A stretch of 64,000 nt of DNA from Afifellaceae bacterium (lineage in GTDB: Bacteria > Pseudomonadota > Alphaproteobacteria > Rhizobiales > Afifellaceae): the NCBI GenBank assembly GCA_028281235.1, contig JANQKG010000056.1:1-64000 (forward strand), in the 5' to 3' direction. Below are positions 35,754-44,438 of the stretch, piece by piece. The notes under the pieces were generated by a model, which saw only the letters and a program-made list of their open reading frames with translations, did not search any database and was not told the DNA's origin. The stretch's first letter is position 1, and each line of letters opens with the position of its first letter. The translations under genes were made by a program, and so were the position numbers.

Positions 35754-36764
35754 ATGCAACCCGACACTGCCAACACAGCCGGCCCGCTACCGTCTACGGA
35801 GACCATCGTCGTCATGCCCGAGCAAGGAATCATCGCCCTGGTAAGCCGGATCGGAGAGGCGCAGCAACGGCTCTGGGCAAGCCGTCTCTCGGCGCTTCTG
35901 CCCGGAGAGAGGGTCGTCCTGTTTGATGATCTTTGCGAATCTGAGCGCGGCGCGGCCGAAATCGCCGTCGTCGCCAACCCCGACCCAGCCGTTCTGGCAC
36001 AATTGCCCAACCTTGTCTGGGTGCACAGTCTGTGGGCGGGTGTTGAACGCATGGTCGCCGAGCTTCCGGGCTTTCGTCCACCTGTCGTGCGGCTGATCGA
36101 TCCCGAACTTGCGCGCACCATGGCCGAGGCGGTGCTCGCCTGGACGCTTTATCTGTTTCGCGACATGCCGGCCTATGCGCAACAGCAGCGTGAGCGACGT
36201 TGGCATCAACTGGAGTATCGTCGCCCGGAACAGGTGACGGTGGGTATCCTTGGCCTCGGGGCATTGGGAAGCGCTGCCGCCCTGCGGTTGATCGATGCCG
36301 GGTTCAACGTCATCGGCTGGAGCCGCAGCCCGCGAACGGTGCCGGGCGCAGACTGCCGTCACGGTGCCGGTGCGCTTGGCCAGGTCTTGGCAGCGAGCCA
36401 GTTCCTGGTGATCCTCACGCCGCTCACCTCAGAGACGCGCGGGCTGATGAATGCGGCGCGTCTGGCAGAGCTGCCTGAAGGTGCGAAGCTGATCAATTTC
36501 GCCCGCGGACCCATCGTGGACACTGCGAATCTGATCGAGGCGCTGGACAGCGGGCATCTGGCTCATGCCGTGCTCGATGTCTTCGATGAGGAGCCGCTCC
36601 CGGTGGACTCCGTGCTCTGGAACCATCCTGGCGTCACCGTCCTGCCTCACATTGCGGCGCCGACGGATCCCGAGACGGCGGCACAGATCGTGGCAGGCAA
36701 CATCCGGTGCTGGCGACGAACCGGAGAACTTCCGCCGGCGGTGGACCTGGGGCGCGGCTATTAG
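35754..36764 (+). CDS. Glyoxylate/hydroxypyruvate reductase A-like D-2-hydroxyacid dehydrogenase
   Basis: 336 residues (317 if the ATG at 35814 is used, which starts MPEQGIIALVSRI). The NAD(P)-binding motif is GILGLGALGSAAALRLIDAG. The residues after the second strand are GWSRSPR, which favours NADPH. The catalytic Arg is in NFARGP, the Glu in DEEPLP and the His in VLPHIAAP. The overall pattern is that of GhrA, which reduces glyoxylate and hydroxypyruvate. The gene stands alone between two identical palindromic repeats. Glyoxylate is the product of ureidoglycolate cleavage, so a link to the nearby ureide-like genes is possible. Confidence 0.85.
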   Translation: MQPDTANTAGPLPSTETIVVMPEQGIIALVSRIGEAQQRLWASRLSALLPGERVVLFDDLCESERGAAEIAVVANPDPAVLAQLPNLVWVHSLWAGVERMVAELPGFRPPVVRLIDPELARTMAEAVLAWTLYLFRDMPAYAQQQRERRWHQLEYRRPEQVTVGILGLGALGSAAALRLIDAGFNVIGWSRSPRTVPGADCRHGAGALGQVLAASQFLVILTPLTSETRGLMNAARLAELPEGAKLINFARGPIVDTANLIEALDSGHLAHAVLDVFDEEPLPVDSVLWNHPGVTVLPHIAAPTDPETAAQIVAGNIRCWRRTGELPPAVDLGRGY

Positions 36765-36769
36765 CCTTT

Positions 36770-36792
36770 CCATTCTGATTGAATCAGAATGG
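36770..36792. repeat. Dispersed palindromic repeat, copy 3
   Basis: The same 23-base core as copy 2, with identical arms and centre, six bases after the hydroxyacid dehydrogenase stop codon. Copies 2 and 3 therefore flank that single gene. Confidence 0.85.
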
Positions 36793-36803
36793 AGGCTCAC
36801 TCT

Positions 36804-36890
36804 CTTTGTTGGGGCATGATCTTATCCGAACTTTGTTGGGGCATGATCTTATCCGAAAAGATGGCATCCACTTTTCGGGATCATGCTCTA
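36804..36890. repeat. 27-bp tandem duplication joined to a rhizobial-type palindrome
   Basis: Two identical 27-base units, each starting CTTTGTTGGGGCATGATC, lie at 36804-36830 and 36831-36857. The second continues into AAGATGGCATCCACTTTTCG and ends GATCATGCTCTAG. CATGATC...CCGAAAAG and CTTTTCGGGATCATG form an imperfect hairpin. The CTTTTCGGGATCATGCTC word is widespread in intergenic repeats of Rhizobiales. The right end overlaps the stop codon of the NHL gene. Confidence 0.85.
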
Positions 36891-37745
36891 GCCCTCAGCC
36901 GCAGCGGGCAGGGGATCCAGGCGCGTGAGCCGGGAGGGAATCATCTCCGCGCAGTAGATACTTCCGTCGGGGCTGCCCCAGATGCCGTGCGCGCCGTTCA
37001 GAACGGGGCGACACCGGCCGGCAACCTGCCCGTCATGATCAAACAACGTAACGCGGGGGACCTGGTCGGAAACGAGAACGCCCTCCGGTGTCTCGAAGAT
37101 GTCCATCGGACGGTACACATCGTCCCACATCGTCAGGAAGCGGCCTTCGCGATCGAAGACCTGTATTCGGTCATTCTCGCGGTCAGCCACGAGCACGCGA
37201 TCCCTGTTGTCCACCCAGACGGCATGCGGCGTGGAGAATTGCGCCGGCCCTCGGCCCGGTTCGCCCCAGCTTCCGAGGTGCCGACCGTCGGGCGCAAAGC
37301 GATGCACGCGGGCATTGCCGTAGCCGTCAGATACGTAGATCTCGCCGTCTGCCGCAAAGGCAACATCCGTGGGATGGTTGAACGGCAATTCCAGCCTCGG
37401 CTCGCCGCGGTCGCCCAGCCGCGCAAGCACATGACCGTCCCGGTCGAAGGCGACAAGCTGGTGCGCGTCCCGGTCAGCGACCCAAATCCGATCCTGCGGG
37501 TCGACGGCGATGCCGTGGGAATCGAGGATGAGGCCGTCGCCGATCGTCATCACGTAGCGGCCGTCGGGTTCGAAAACTCTGACCGGAGGATCCGTGCGCT
37601 GCAGCGCGTATACGCGCCCGCTGCTGTCGACGGCGACCTGGCTGAGTGCTTCAAGGGGACCTCCCCCCGGCAAGCATGCCCAGGAGGGCTGCACACGGTA
37701 CCTCCGCGTCCCAAGGACCACGATCCACTCGCCCATCGCTGTCAT
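36888..37745 (-). CDS. NHL-repeat beta-propeller protein (SMP-30/peptidylamidoglycolate-lyase-like)
   Basis: 285 residues with about five to six blades. Repeated units contain GIAVDPQDRIWVADR, DVAFAADGEIYVSDGYGNAR, AVWVDNRDRVLVADRENDR and GIWGSPDGSIYCAE. NHL propellers of this type occur as peptidyl-alpha-hydroxyglycine alpha-amidating lyase domains and as sugar lactonases; the former cleave an alpha-hydroxyglycine to amide and glyoxylate, chemically like ureidoglycolate cleavage. No signal peptide was seen. The ATG at 37745 overlaps the epimerase stop by ATGA. It is the last gene of the long minus operon. Confidence 0.8.
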   Translation of the reverse strand: MTAMGEWIVVLGTRRYRVQPSWACLPGGGPLEALSQVAVDSSGRVYALQRTDPPVRVFEPDGRYVMTIGDGLILDSHGIAVDPQDRIWVADRDAHQLVAFDRDGHVLARLGDRGEPRLELPFNHPTDVAFAADGEIYVSDGYGNARVHRFAPDGRHLGSWGEPGRGPAQFSTPHAVWVDNRDRVLVADRENDRIQVFDREGRFLTMWDDVYRPMDIFETPEGVLVSDQVPRVTLFDHDGQVAGRCRPVLNGAHGIWGSPDGSIYCAEMIPSRLTRLDPLPAAAEG

Positions 37746-38719
37746 GCGTTTCCGTCCTCTCCGGAGGCGAGCCAAGCCAGATAGGCTTCGACGTCCTCCT
37801 CTATGGTGCTGGTCACGACCGGGTCGAACTCGGCTGCAAAACGGCTGCCGCAAAGCAGTCCCTCGGAGGGCCTTGCAGGGGGCGACGCCGGTTCCGTCGT
37901 GTCCGCAAGCTCAAGCCTGTCCGCCAGCGCCCGTGTCCAGTCCGACACGCGCCACCGGCGTCCCGAGCCGAGGTTGTAAACGCGGTGTTTGGGCCTCTCG
38001 GCCATAAGAAGGCGCACAATCGCTGCGGCTGCGGCAGGGGCCGGCGTCCAGTCCCTCGGCTCGTCGCCGGTCGGAGAGATCGCTCGTCCCGCCTTCGCTG
38101 CCCGGGTCGCCTCGAAGATAAGGCTCAGGCTGTCGCGAACGCCGGTATCGTGTTCCCAGTTGCCAAAGAGCCAGCCGAGGCGCGCGGAGGATACGCTGAG
38201 CCCGTTCAGTTGCCCGATGCGGAGCGCTATGTCTTCCGCGGCACTTTTTGTGACGGCGTAAAGGCTCTCGGGCCGCTTGGGCTGATCCTCATCGAGAACA
38301 GCGAATGCGCGGGCCGTTTCACCATAGACCGCCGCGGTGCTCAGCAGAACGACGCGCTTGAGCTCCATCTCGCTCGCGGCCGTGATGGCCGCTACGCTGC
38401 CACCGACGTTCACCGAAACGATGACGTCGGGTTCCGCCTTTTCGCGCGAGGGTCCCGCCGTGATCGCGGCGGCGTGGACCATGGCGTCCGCCCCGCTTTC
38501 CGCAAGGGCCGCCGTGAGCGCAGCTTTCTCCCTCACGTCTCCTATACACCAGCCGAGAAAGCATGGATGAGGCTCAAACTCGGCGCGTGCTCTGTGGGGC
38601 GGTGGTCGGGAATCGAACGCAAGGACCTTGACGCCCGCGTGAAGCAGCGTCTCGACCAGATTGAGGCCGACGAAGCCGGAGCCGCCCGTCACACATACGG
38701 AGCCAGGCGTGAAACTCAT
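37742..38719 (-). CDS. NAD-dependent epimerase/dehydratase (extended SDR)
   Basis: 325 residues. The cofactor motif is VTGGSGFVGLNLVETLL at about 10-26, and the catalytic pair is in VYGE and YAVTKSAAE (Tyr and Lys). The SARLGWLFGNWEHDTG segment is the substrate-binding part. It is of the nucleoside-sugar epimerase / D-erythronate-dehydrogenase (DenD)-like type. It overlaps its neighbours on both sides by four bases (38716-38719 and 37742-37745), so it is tightly coupled within the operon. Its substrate is unknown. Confidence 0.83.
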   Translation of the reverse strand: MSFTPGSVCVTGGSGFVGLNLVETLLHAGVKVLAFDSRPPPHRARAEFEPHPCFLGWCIGDVREKAALTAALAESGADAMVHAAAITAGPSREKAEPDVIVSVNVGGSVAAITAASEMELKRVVLLSTAAVYGETARAFAVLDEDQPKRPESLYAVTKSAAEDIALRIGQLNGLSVSSARLGWLFGNWEHDTGVRDSLSLIFEATRAAKAGRAISPTGDEPRDWTPAPAAAAAIVRLLMAERPKHRVYNLGSGRRWRVSDWTRALADRLELADTTEPASPPARPSEGLLCGSRFAAEFDPVVTSTIEEDVEAYLAWLASGEDGNA

Positions 38720-39660
38720 GAGGGGGACAGCGGGAGCACGAGCTCAGGAAAGGCCGTGCGCCAATGGTCTGCAATCGCTGCTCGGGTGGCGATCCAGGCG
38801 CCCCCGCGGGAGGTCATGTGCTCAAGGATCGATTCAAGGCCCGCAATGCGCGCGGGCCGGCCGATCGTGCGGGTGTGCAGACCGATCGTCATCATCCGGG
38901 GAACGTCCTCGCCCTCCCGCCAAAGCCAGTCGAACGCATCGTTGACGTAGTCGGCAAAATCCTTCGCCCGGACAAACGGGGAGTCCGGGCGCTGGAAGCG
39001 CATGTCATTCGTGTCGAGGCTGTAGGGAAGTACGACGTGGCGCTTTCCGCCGATTTCGACGATGCTTGGCAGATCGTCGTCATAGGCGTCGCTGTCGTAG
39101 GTGAACCCGCCCTCCTCAACGAGCAGCTCGCGTGTATGCTCCGTGTGGGGACAGCGCGTATGCCAGCCGACCGGCCGCACGCCTGCGACGGCAGCGATGC
39201 GCGCAACCGAGCGGGCAATGGAGGCGCGCTCCTGTTCCCGGCTCATGCCTGCATGCGAAAGCCAGCGCTCGCCATGGCAGGATATCTCGTACCCGCGGCG
39301 GACGCAGTCTCGCGCGATCCAGGGCGTGAGCTCCAGCGCCTCGGCACACGCATTGACCGTGCAGGTCGCGCCAAACTGCTCCAGGACCCGCATGATCCGC
39401 CAGTAGCCGGCGCGGGCGCCGTAGTCGAAGTGCGATTCCATGGTGAGGTTGGGGCCGTCATTGCGCACATCGATCATGTCGTAGACCGGCTCGTTCACCG
39501 GGTCGCCGCGCGTTGTTCTTTGTTCGGAGCCTTCCTCGATGTTCAACACAAGCGAAACCGCCACCCGTGCCCCGCCGGGCCAGGTCACGCGGGGCGGCGT
39601 CGGTCCGTAGCCATAAAGGTCGCGATGCGCTCTGTCGTTGCCTTTCACTGCCTTCACCAC
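38716..39660 (-). CDS. PuuE-like polysaccharide deacetylase-family protein (allantoinase type), paralogue 1
   Basis: 314 residues. The family signature follows the N-terminal YGYGPTPPRVTWPGGARVAV: LNIEEGSE, then ESHFDYGARAG, EISCHGERWLSH at about 126-137, and YDSDAYDDDLP. PuuE proteins are metal-independent allantoinases or related cyclic-imide hydrolases of the NodB fold. Here the RPSxNT-like element reads RCPHTEHT. A GTG start at 39660 overlaps the SDR stop region. It shares its operon with a second PuuE-like gene at 44439. Confidence 0.85.
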   Translation of the reverse strand: MVKAVKGNDRAHRDLYGYGPTPPRVTWPGGARVAVSLVLNIEEGSEQRTTRGDPVNEPVYDMIDVRNDGPNLTMESHFDYGARAGYWRIMRVLEQFGATCTVNACAEALELTPWIARDCVRRGYEISCHGERWLSHAGMSREQERASIARSVARIAAVAGVRPVGWHTRCPHTEHTRELLVEEGGFTYDSDAYDDDLPSIVEIGGKRHVVLPYSLDTNDMRFQRPDSPFVRAKDFADYVNDAFDWLWREGEDVPRMMTIGLHTRTIGRPARIAGLESILEHMTSRGGAWIATRAAIADHWRTAFPELVLPLSPS

Positions 39661-40406
39661 ATGACATCTCCGCCGTTCGGGGAGACGCTCTGTCCCACCA
39701 TGTAGGACGCCTCATCGGACGCAAGAAAGACGTAAGCCCACGCGATCTCTTCAACAGTGCCGACGCGTTTGATCGGAAGCGTAGAGATCTTCCAGGCATT
39801 CCATTCGGGATCGGCGGCGCGCCACATCGCCGTGTCGGTCGGGCCTGGGCAAACCGCATTGACGGCAACACCGGATGCGGCGACCTCCATGGCGACAGAA
39901 GCGGTGAGTGCCACGACGGCGGCCTTGGAAGCGCAGTACATCGCGTTGTTGGGCGCCGGCTTATGCGCCAGCTGGGACGCAGTGTTGATGATGCGCCCGT
40001 GGCTGCGCGAGAGCATATGGGGCAACGCATGGCGCATGCCATAGGCGACCCCGTTCAGATTCACGTCGAGCACCCCTTGCCAGTCGGCGGGATTTTGGGT
40101 CGCGAAGGGTGCAAAGCCGCCTGACACGCCCGCATTGTTCACCAAAATGTCCAGCTTGCCGAAGGTCGCTATGACGCCCTCAATCGCAGCCGCAACGGCG
40201 GCCTCGTCACGCACGTCCACCTCAAAGGAGGCGGCGCGTCCGCCCTCGGCGATTATCGCCTCCTGGAGGCTTGCGGTCTCAGCAGCGCGACCGGAGTCCG
40301 CGAGCGCGACGTCCGCTCCTTCCCGGGCGAAGAGCCTTGCAACGCTCGCGCCGATCCCGCTCGCGCAGCCGATGACGAGGGCGCTTCGTTTCGACAGGCG
40401 GTGCAT
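39654..40406 (-). CDS. Short-chain dehydrogenase/reductase
   Basis: 250 residues, classical SDR. Cofactor motif GCASGIG at about 13-19 (Ile-Gly in place of Thr-Gly), NNAGVSGG, catalytic Ser in NTASQLA and Tyr-Lys in MYCASK; C-terminus VGQSVSPNGGDVMW. It lies 12 bases after the permease gene and overlaps the PuuE-like gene. The substrate is unknown; it may reduce or oxidise a hydroxy intermediate made by the hydrolases of the operon. Confidence 0.86.
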   Translation of the reverse strand: MHRLSKRSALVIGCASGIGASVARLFAREGADVALADSGRAAETASLQEAIIAEGGRAASFEVDVRDEAAVAAAIEGVIATFGKLDILVNNAGVSGGFAPFATQNPADWQGVLDVNLNGVAYGMRHALPHMLSRSHGRIINTASQLAHKPAPNNAMYCASKAAVVALTASVAMEVAASGVAVNAVCPGPTDTAMWRAADPEWNAWKISTLPIKRVGTVEEIAWAYVFLASDEASYMVGQSVSPNGGDVMW

Positions 40407-40418
40407 CTATCCAGTTCC

Positions 40419-41291
40419 TCAGAGTACCGCGCTGCGTGACGCCGATGAAGGCATCCAGGACAAGATTCTCGCGGCGATCCGGCGGAACAGAAAGTAGCTC
40501 AAGCCGGCGTAGACCATCAGCAGGATCGTGACGAGTGCCATTCGGCCGGTATTGGAGAAGAACTCCGCCCAGATGATCATTCGTCCGATGCCCGAATTCA
40601 CGCCGATATATTCAGCGCCGATCACCGCAGACCAAGCCAGGCCGAGCGTCAGCATCACGCTTGAGAAAAGCTCCGGAAGGATCGCGGGAAATATGATGCT
40701 GCGAAATATGCGCCACTCCGATGCGCCAAGGGTCCGTGCATATTCGATATAGCGCGGCGGGATGTTGGACACCGCATTGATGGTGCCAACGAAATAAACG
40801 ACGCCTACGCCGTAGGCCACGAAGATGATCGCACTCATGTTGGTGGCGCCGAACCAGAACTGAAAGAGCGGAATGGTGGCCAGCAGCGGGATCATCCGCA
40901 ACAGATGCAGCGGCAAGGCGAACAAGCCCCGCGTGATAGACGAGCGGGCCACGAGAAGGCCCAGTATCGTTCCGATCACCGCGCCGATCACAAATCCTGA
41001 GACAAGCCGCCACAGCGTCAGCGCCGAGTGGTAGCCAAGCGCGAGGAAGGCTCCGCGCCAGGTCTGTTCGCCGCCCAGCGATGGCACCGGTGCCAGCGCC
41101 TCGTATTGCCAGTAGTCCGACATGCCCAGCAATGCCGGACCGAAGATGAACTCGAACGGCGGAACGAGCGGGGAACCACGCAGCGCGCTTGTCGGACTCA
41201 GATAGCCCGCGGCCTGCCAAGCCAGCAGCAGCGCGAGGATCGTCAGAAGGCTGACCTTTCGTTCAACGACGTAACGACGAAGGGCCTTCAT
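40419..41291 (-). CDS. NitT/TauT-type ABC transporter permease (SsuC-like), second permease
   Basis: 290 residues, six predicted helices, with the docking-loop pattern EYARTLGASEWRIFRSIIFP and SAVIGAEYIGVNSGIG near the C-terminus, both typical of the taurine/nitrate/sulfonate family. It overlaps the ATPase stop by ATGA. Together with the permease at 42082 it makes a heterodimer, which is less usual: many members of the family use one permease gene. Confidence 0.89.
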   Translation of the reverse strand: MKALRRYVVERKVSLLTILALLLAWQAAGYLSPTSALRGSPLVPPFEFIFGPALLGMSDYWQYEALAPVPSLGGEQTWRGAFLALGYHSALTLWRLVSGFVIGAVIGTILGLLVARSSITRGLFALPLHLLRMIPLLATIPLFQFWFGATNMSAIIFVAYGVGVVYFVGTINAVSNIPPRYIEYARTLGASEWRIFRSIIFPAILPELFSSVMLTLGLAWSAVIGAEYIGVNSGIGRMIIWAEFFSNTGRMALVTILLMVYAGLSYFLFRRIAARILSWMPSSASRSAVL

Positions 41292-42085
41292 TTCTGCGCC
41301 TCTCCGGCGTGACGGTCCAGCAGCTCGGCAAGACCGAGGTGGCGCGTTATCGTCTTGGTGATAGCGACCGCCTCGGGGCTGGCGCGCCTCTCTTCGTCCC
41401 GCGGGCGCGGCAGTGAGACGCGCAGGTCGTCCGCGACACCGCCATCCTTAATCACAAGGATGCGGTCGGCAAGGATCAGAGCTTCCTCGATGTCGTGAGT
41501 GACAAAGACGATGGTTCGGCCGGTTCGGCTCCACAGCTCGGTGAGCAATCCATAAAGCGAAAGCCGCGTGACATAGTCGAGCGCACCGAACGGCTCGTCC
41601 ATCAGCAGAAGAGGCGCTTCGGTCGCGAAGACCGTCGCGATGGCCACACGTTTGCGCATTCCGCCCGAAAGTTCGCGGGGCCAGCTCGCCGCGAAATCGG
41701 CAAGATCCACCCGCTGGAGCCAGTCCTTGGCGATATCCGTCGCCTGCTGCGCCGACAGGCCCTTGTTCTTCAGGCCGAAAGCGACGTTGTCGATGACCCG
41801 CATCCAAGGAAAGACCGTATCTTCCTGGAAGACCATTCCACGGTCCACGGAGGGGCCGTCCACCGTGGTGCCACCCACCTGCACAATTCCGCTGCTAAGG
41901 GGTGTCAGTCCCGCAATGGCCCGTAAAAGGGTGGACTTGCCGTGGCCCGAACGGCCGACCAGGCAAACAAACTCACCGGGCTGGACGGTTACGTCGACAC
42001 CGGCCAGGGCATCGATGGTGTTGCCCGAGACATGACGGAAGCGGCAGCGGGCGTCCTGCACCTCAATGCTGACACCGGCAGTCAT
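41288..42085 (-). CDS. NitT/TauT-type ABC transporter ATP-binding protein
   Basis: 265 residues. Walker A is GRSGHGKST at about 44-52, the Q-loop is in VFQEDTVFPWM, the signature is LSGGMRKR and Walker B is LLLMDEPFGALD. The ATG at 42085 overlaps the upstream permease stop (ATGA), so the earlier ATG at 42112 is rejected. It is the only ATPase in the minus-strand operon and serves the two permeases around it. Confidence 0.9.
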   Translation of the reverse strand: MTAGVSIEVQDARCRFRHVSGNTIDALAGVDVTVQPGEFVCLVGRSGHGKSTLLRAIAGLTPLSSGIVQVGGTTVDGPSVDRGMVFQEDTVFPWMRVIDNVAFGLKNKGLSAQQATDIAKDWLQRVDLADFAASWPRELSGGMRKRVAIATVFATEAPLLLMDEPFGALDYVTRLSLYGLLTELWSRTGRTIVFVTHDIEEALILADRILVIKDGGVADDLRVSLPRPRDEERRASPEAVAITKTITRHLGLAELLDRHAGEAQK

Positions 42086-42909
42086 GGCCGTCGCGCCTCG
42101 CGTGGCATCCATCGCGTTGCCCAGGCGCGCCCCGCCAGTACCAGCACATCCAGCAGCACCGCGAAGGCGCTCAGCAGAAGGACGATGGACACGATGCTCT
42201 CCACGTCATAGACGGCGGTCAGGCTCACGATGACCCGCCCGACGCCGAATTGTGCACCCAGAAGCTCGGCGATCGCGGCCAGGCCCCATGCCGCAGCGAA
42301 AGCGATCCGTATCCCGCCAACCAATTCCGGCAGCGCCGCCGGCACCATGATCCGCCTGAACAGCGCGCTATCGTTTGCGCCAAGCGTCAGCGCGTAATCG
42401 CGATAGCGTGGATCGACGTTGCGCGATGCACGGAGCGAATAAAGGTGCAGAATCACCGCCGCGTAGAATGCCACCAGCGATACCTGCGCAAATGCGACGA
42501 GCCCGAACCAGATCAGAAAGAACGGCGCCGCTACGAGAATCGGCAGCGTGCCGAAAATCGTGACAATGGGATCAGTGACCTCATCAACCATGCGCCAGCG
42601 CCAAGACGCAAGGCCAGTTGTGATGCCAATGGCGACACCAATGCTGACGCCGAGCGTCACGTTCCAAACGGTGTACATCAGATGAGGCAGATAGCCCCCC
42701 GGCGGCAAGCCCAGCCCCTGCAAAGCTCGGCTTGCGGAGAAGTTCGCGATCATGTTGTTGAGCACCGCCAAAGGCGGTGGCATGTAGCGGCCCACCAGCT
42801 CTGAGGCGACTTGCCAAAGCGCCAGGGTGAGGGCGAGCCCGATCACCGACAGCAGGAAGATGCCGAGCGGCGCATCCAGACCGATCCGAAAGAACTTTCG
42901 CAGGCGCAC
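42082..42909 (-). CDS. NitT/TauT-type ABC transporter permease, first permease
   Basis: 275 residues from the GTG at 42907-42909, which has GGGGGC six bases upstream; a TTG at 42921 is an alternative. The open frame continues to 43503 but that part overlaps the binding-protein gene in another frame and is not real. Six helices, docking loop DYALTLGANDSALFRRIMVP, and GLAAIAELLGAQFGVG near the C-terminus. It overlaps the ATPase gene by four bases. Confidence 0.87.
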   Translation of the reverse strand: MRLRKFFRIGLDAPLGIFLLSVIGLALTLALWQVASELVGRYMPPPLAVLNNMIANFSASRALQGLGLPPGGYLPHLMYTVWNVTLGVSIGVAIGITTGLASWRWRMVDEVTDPIVTIFGTLPILVAAPFFLIWFGLVAFAQVSLVAFYAAVILHLYSLRASRNVDPRYRDYALTLGANDSALFRRIMVPAALPELVGGIRIAFAAAWGLAAIAELLGAQFGVGRVIVSLTAVYDVESIVSIVLLLSAFAVLLDVLVLAGRAWATRWMPREARRP

Positions 42910-42946
42910 CCGTGCCCCCAAGAATGACGGCCAATGAGACGCCCGA

Positions 42947-42983
42947 GGGGACCTGTTCGGCGCGAGCAGGTCGACAGGTCCCC
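42947..42983 (-). other. Intercistronic stem-loop after the NitT/TauT-type binding-protein gene
   Basis: GGGGACCTGT and ACAGGTCCCC pair perfectly over 10 bp with a 17-base loop that can itself fold. It lies between the binding-protein stop (43001) and the permease start (42909) on the minus strand, with no T-run. Confidence 0.62.
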
Positions 42984-43000
42984 GCAGTTCTCGCGCGGTG

Positions 43001-44323
43001 TCAGGCAGCTGCTGCCTCAAGGAAGCGAACCGCGTCCAGGAAATTGTACCAGCCGTAGTGCTGGCGCGCCAGATCGACCAACGCCAGGCGTTCCTCCGAC
43101 AGGGATTGCCCTTCGAGCGATTCAAACAGCCCGTCGGCGCGCGTCTGCTGGTCGCGCATCTCCATCCAGAGAGAGCGGGCCTGGAAGAACGCGTCAAGGT
43201 CGTAGTCGCGATCCTCGATCGTTCCGGCGCGGCGATACTCAGCCAGCTGGAACTCATAGATGTTGCGGTAGTAGAGCGGAAAATCGGTGTCGGTCCACAC
43301 CTGCTCCTGGTCGGCGAAGCTGAAGAACGGATCGAGCACCTCGAAGATGAACTTGATCGCATCGGCGTCGAGTTCAGAGCCCGCATTGGCGTTGATGAAC
43401 GGCGCGTATTGCGAGAGCGCGGTCTGCTGGTCCGGGCCGAACATGTAGTCGACGGTGCGGTACATCGCTGAGCACAGCCGCAGCATCGTTTCGCGGTTCT
43501 CATCGATATAGCTCTGCGTCGTGATCATGCAGTCGTAGTTCAAGACGTTGTTCACAACGCTGCCAGGGCTGGCCGGCATATTGGCGAGCATCTGGATGGT
43601 GCTCATCAGCGGTCGCCATCCGGCCTGGTGCTGCAGCTGATAGATTTGAACAGCACCACCAGGCGCCGCCAGATTGATGCGGCCTGACGCCGCAAGCTGC
43701 ACGGCGCGCGGATCCTCCAGCGCCACGATGCTGGAATCTTCCATCGTCATGTCGGCAAAGCTGTAGGCGAGGTTCATCCAGGGATAAGTGCTCGGGTTCG
43801 GCGGCACCACGATTTCCTCACCCTCCAGCTGGGCCATGGCGGCGCGCGCAGCGTCCTCCCAAGACATGCCTTCAGCGAGGAAATCGTCCACCGTTTTGAA
43901 GTCTGAATCCGGCGCCGTCAGGATCGTGTTGCCGGCCCAGTAGCTGTAGACGAAGAAGGGCTTGATGTCGGGCAGGTTGTCGATGGCACTGCTGACCAGC
44001 CCCAGATACATCGTCGAGGCATCGATCTCCTTGTTCTGCAATTGCGGTACGGATTGCTGGATAAGGACGATCTTCGGTTCCGGTGGATCGATTGTAATGC
44101 CGACGTCAGAGAGGAAGCCCTGACGGGAGGCCAGCACCACCCAAGCGTGGTTGGTGTAGGGATTTGCGGCGAGCCGAACGGTTGCCGATGGGATCGATGG
44201 TGCTTGTTGGGCCCTTGCCGGCAGAGAAAGAGACAGGCCCGAAAGAGCTGTAGCTCCGGCGATCCCGCTGTCGCGTAGGAACTTTCTGCGTGAGATACCC
44301 GAAGAAGAGTTCGAGGAGTTCAT
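43001..44323 (-). CDS. Tat-exported NMT1/TauA-like ABC substrate-binding protein
   Basis: 440 residues. The signal peptide has a twin-arginine motif (SRRKFL at residues 11-16, then a hydrophobic stretch, cleavage after ARAQ at about 40). The mature part has the layout of NitT/TauT-type binding proteins (TVRLAANPYTNHAWVVLASR, then QGFLSDVGI), but at about 400 residues it is longer than the usual 300, with an extra C-terminal helical region of about 100 residues. The ATG at 44323 is used; the frame to 44422 is non-coding. Tat export suggests that it folds or binds a ligand or cofactor before export. The ligand could be a ureide, from operon context. Confidence 0.83.
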   Translation of the reverse strand: MNSSNSSSGISRRKFLRDSGIAGATALSGLSLSLPARAQQAPSIPSATVRLAANPYTNHAWVVLASRQGFLSDVGITIDPPEPKIVLIQQSVPQLQNKEIDASTMYLGLVSSAIDNLPDIKPFFVYSYWAGNTILTAPDSDFKTVDDFLAEGMSWEDAARAAMAQLEGEEIVVPPNPSTYPWMNLAYSFADMTMEDSSIVALEDPRAVQLAASGRINLAAPGGAVQIYQLQHQAGWRPLMSTIQMLANMPASPGSVVNNVLNYDCMITTQSYIDENRETMLRLCSAMYRTVDYMFGPDQQTALSQYAPFINANAGSELDADAIKFIFEVLDPFFSFADQEQVWTDTDFPLYYRNIYEFQLAEYRRAGTIEDRDYDLDAFFQARSLWMEMRDQQTRADGLFESLEGQSLSEERLALVDLARQHYGWYNFLDAVRFLEAAAA

Positions 44324-44438
44324 TGTATTTCCCCCTGTGTTGTGGGTGTTCCTCCCAAGTTGTGGGCGTCTAGGTGAACGGCGGAGCGATTGCTGATCTC
44401 CAGAGGCGGAACGCGTTGTCATTCAATTTCGGCATTGT

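Noticed and set aside
36770..36890. CRISPR-like repeats
   Set aside because: The repeats are a tandem duplication and palindromes without unique spacers of regular length, and no cas genes are present.
42910..43503. N-terminal extension of the NitT/TauT-type permease
   Set aside because: This part overlaps the binding-protein gene in another frame and has non-coding composition; the permease starts at 42909.
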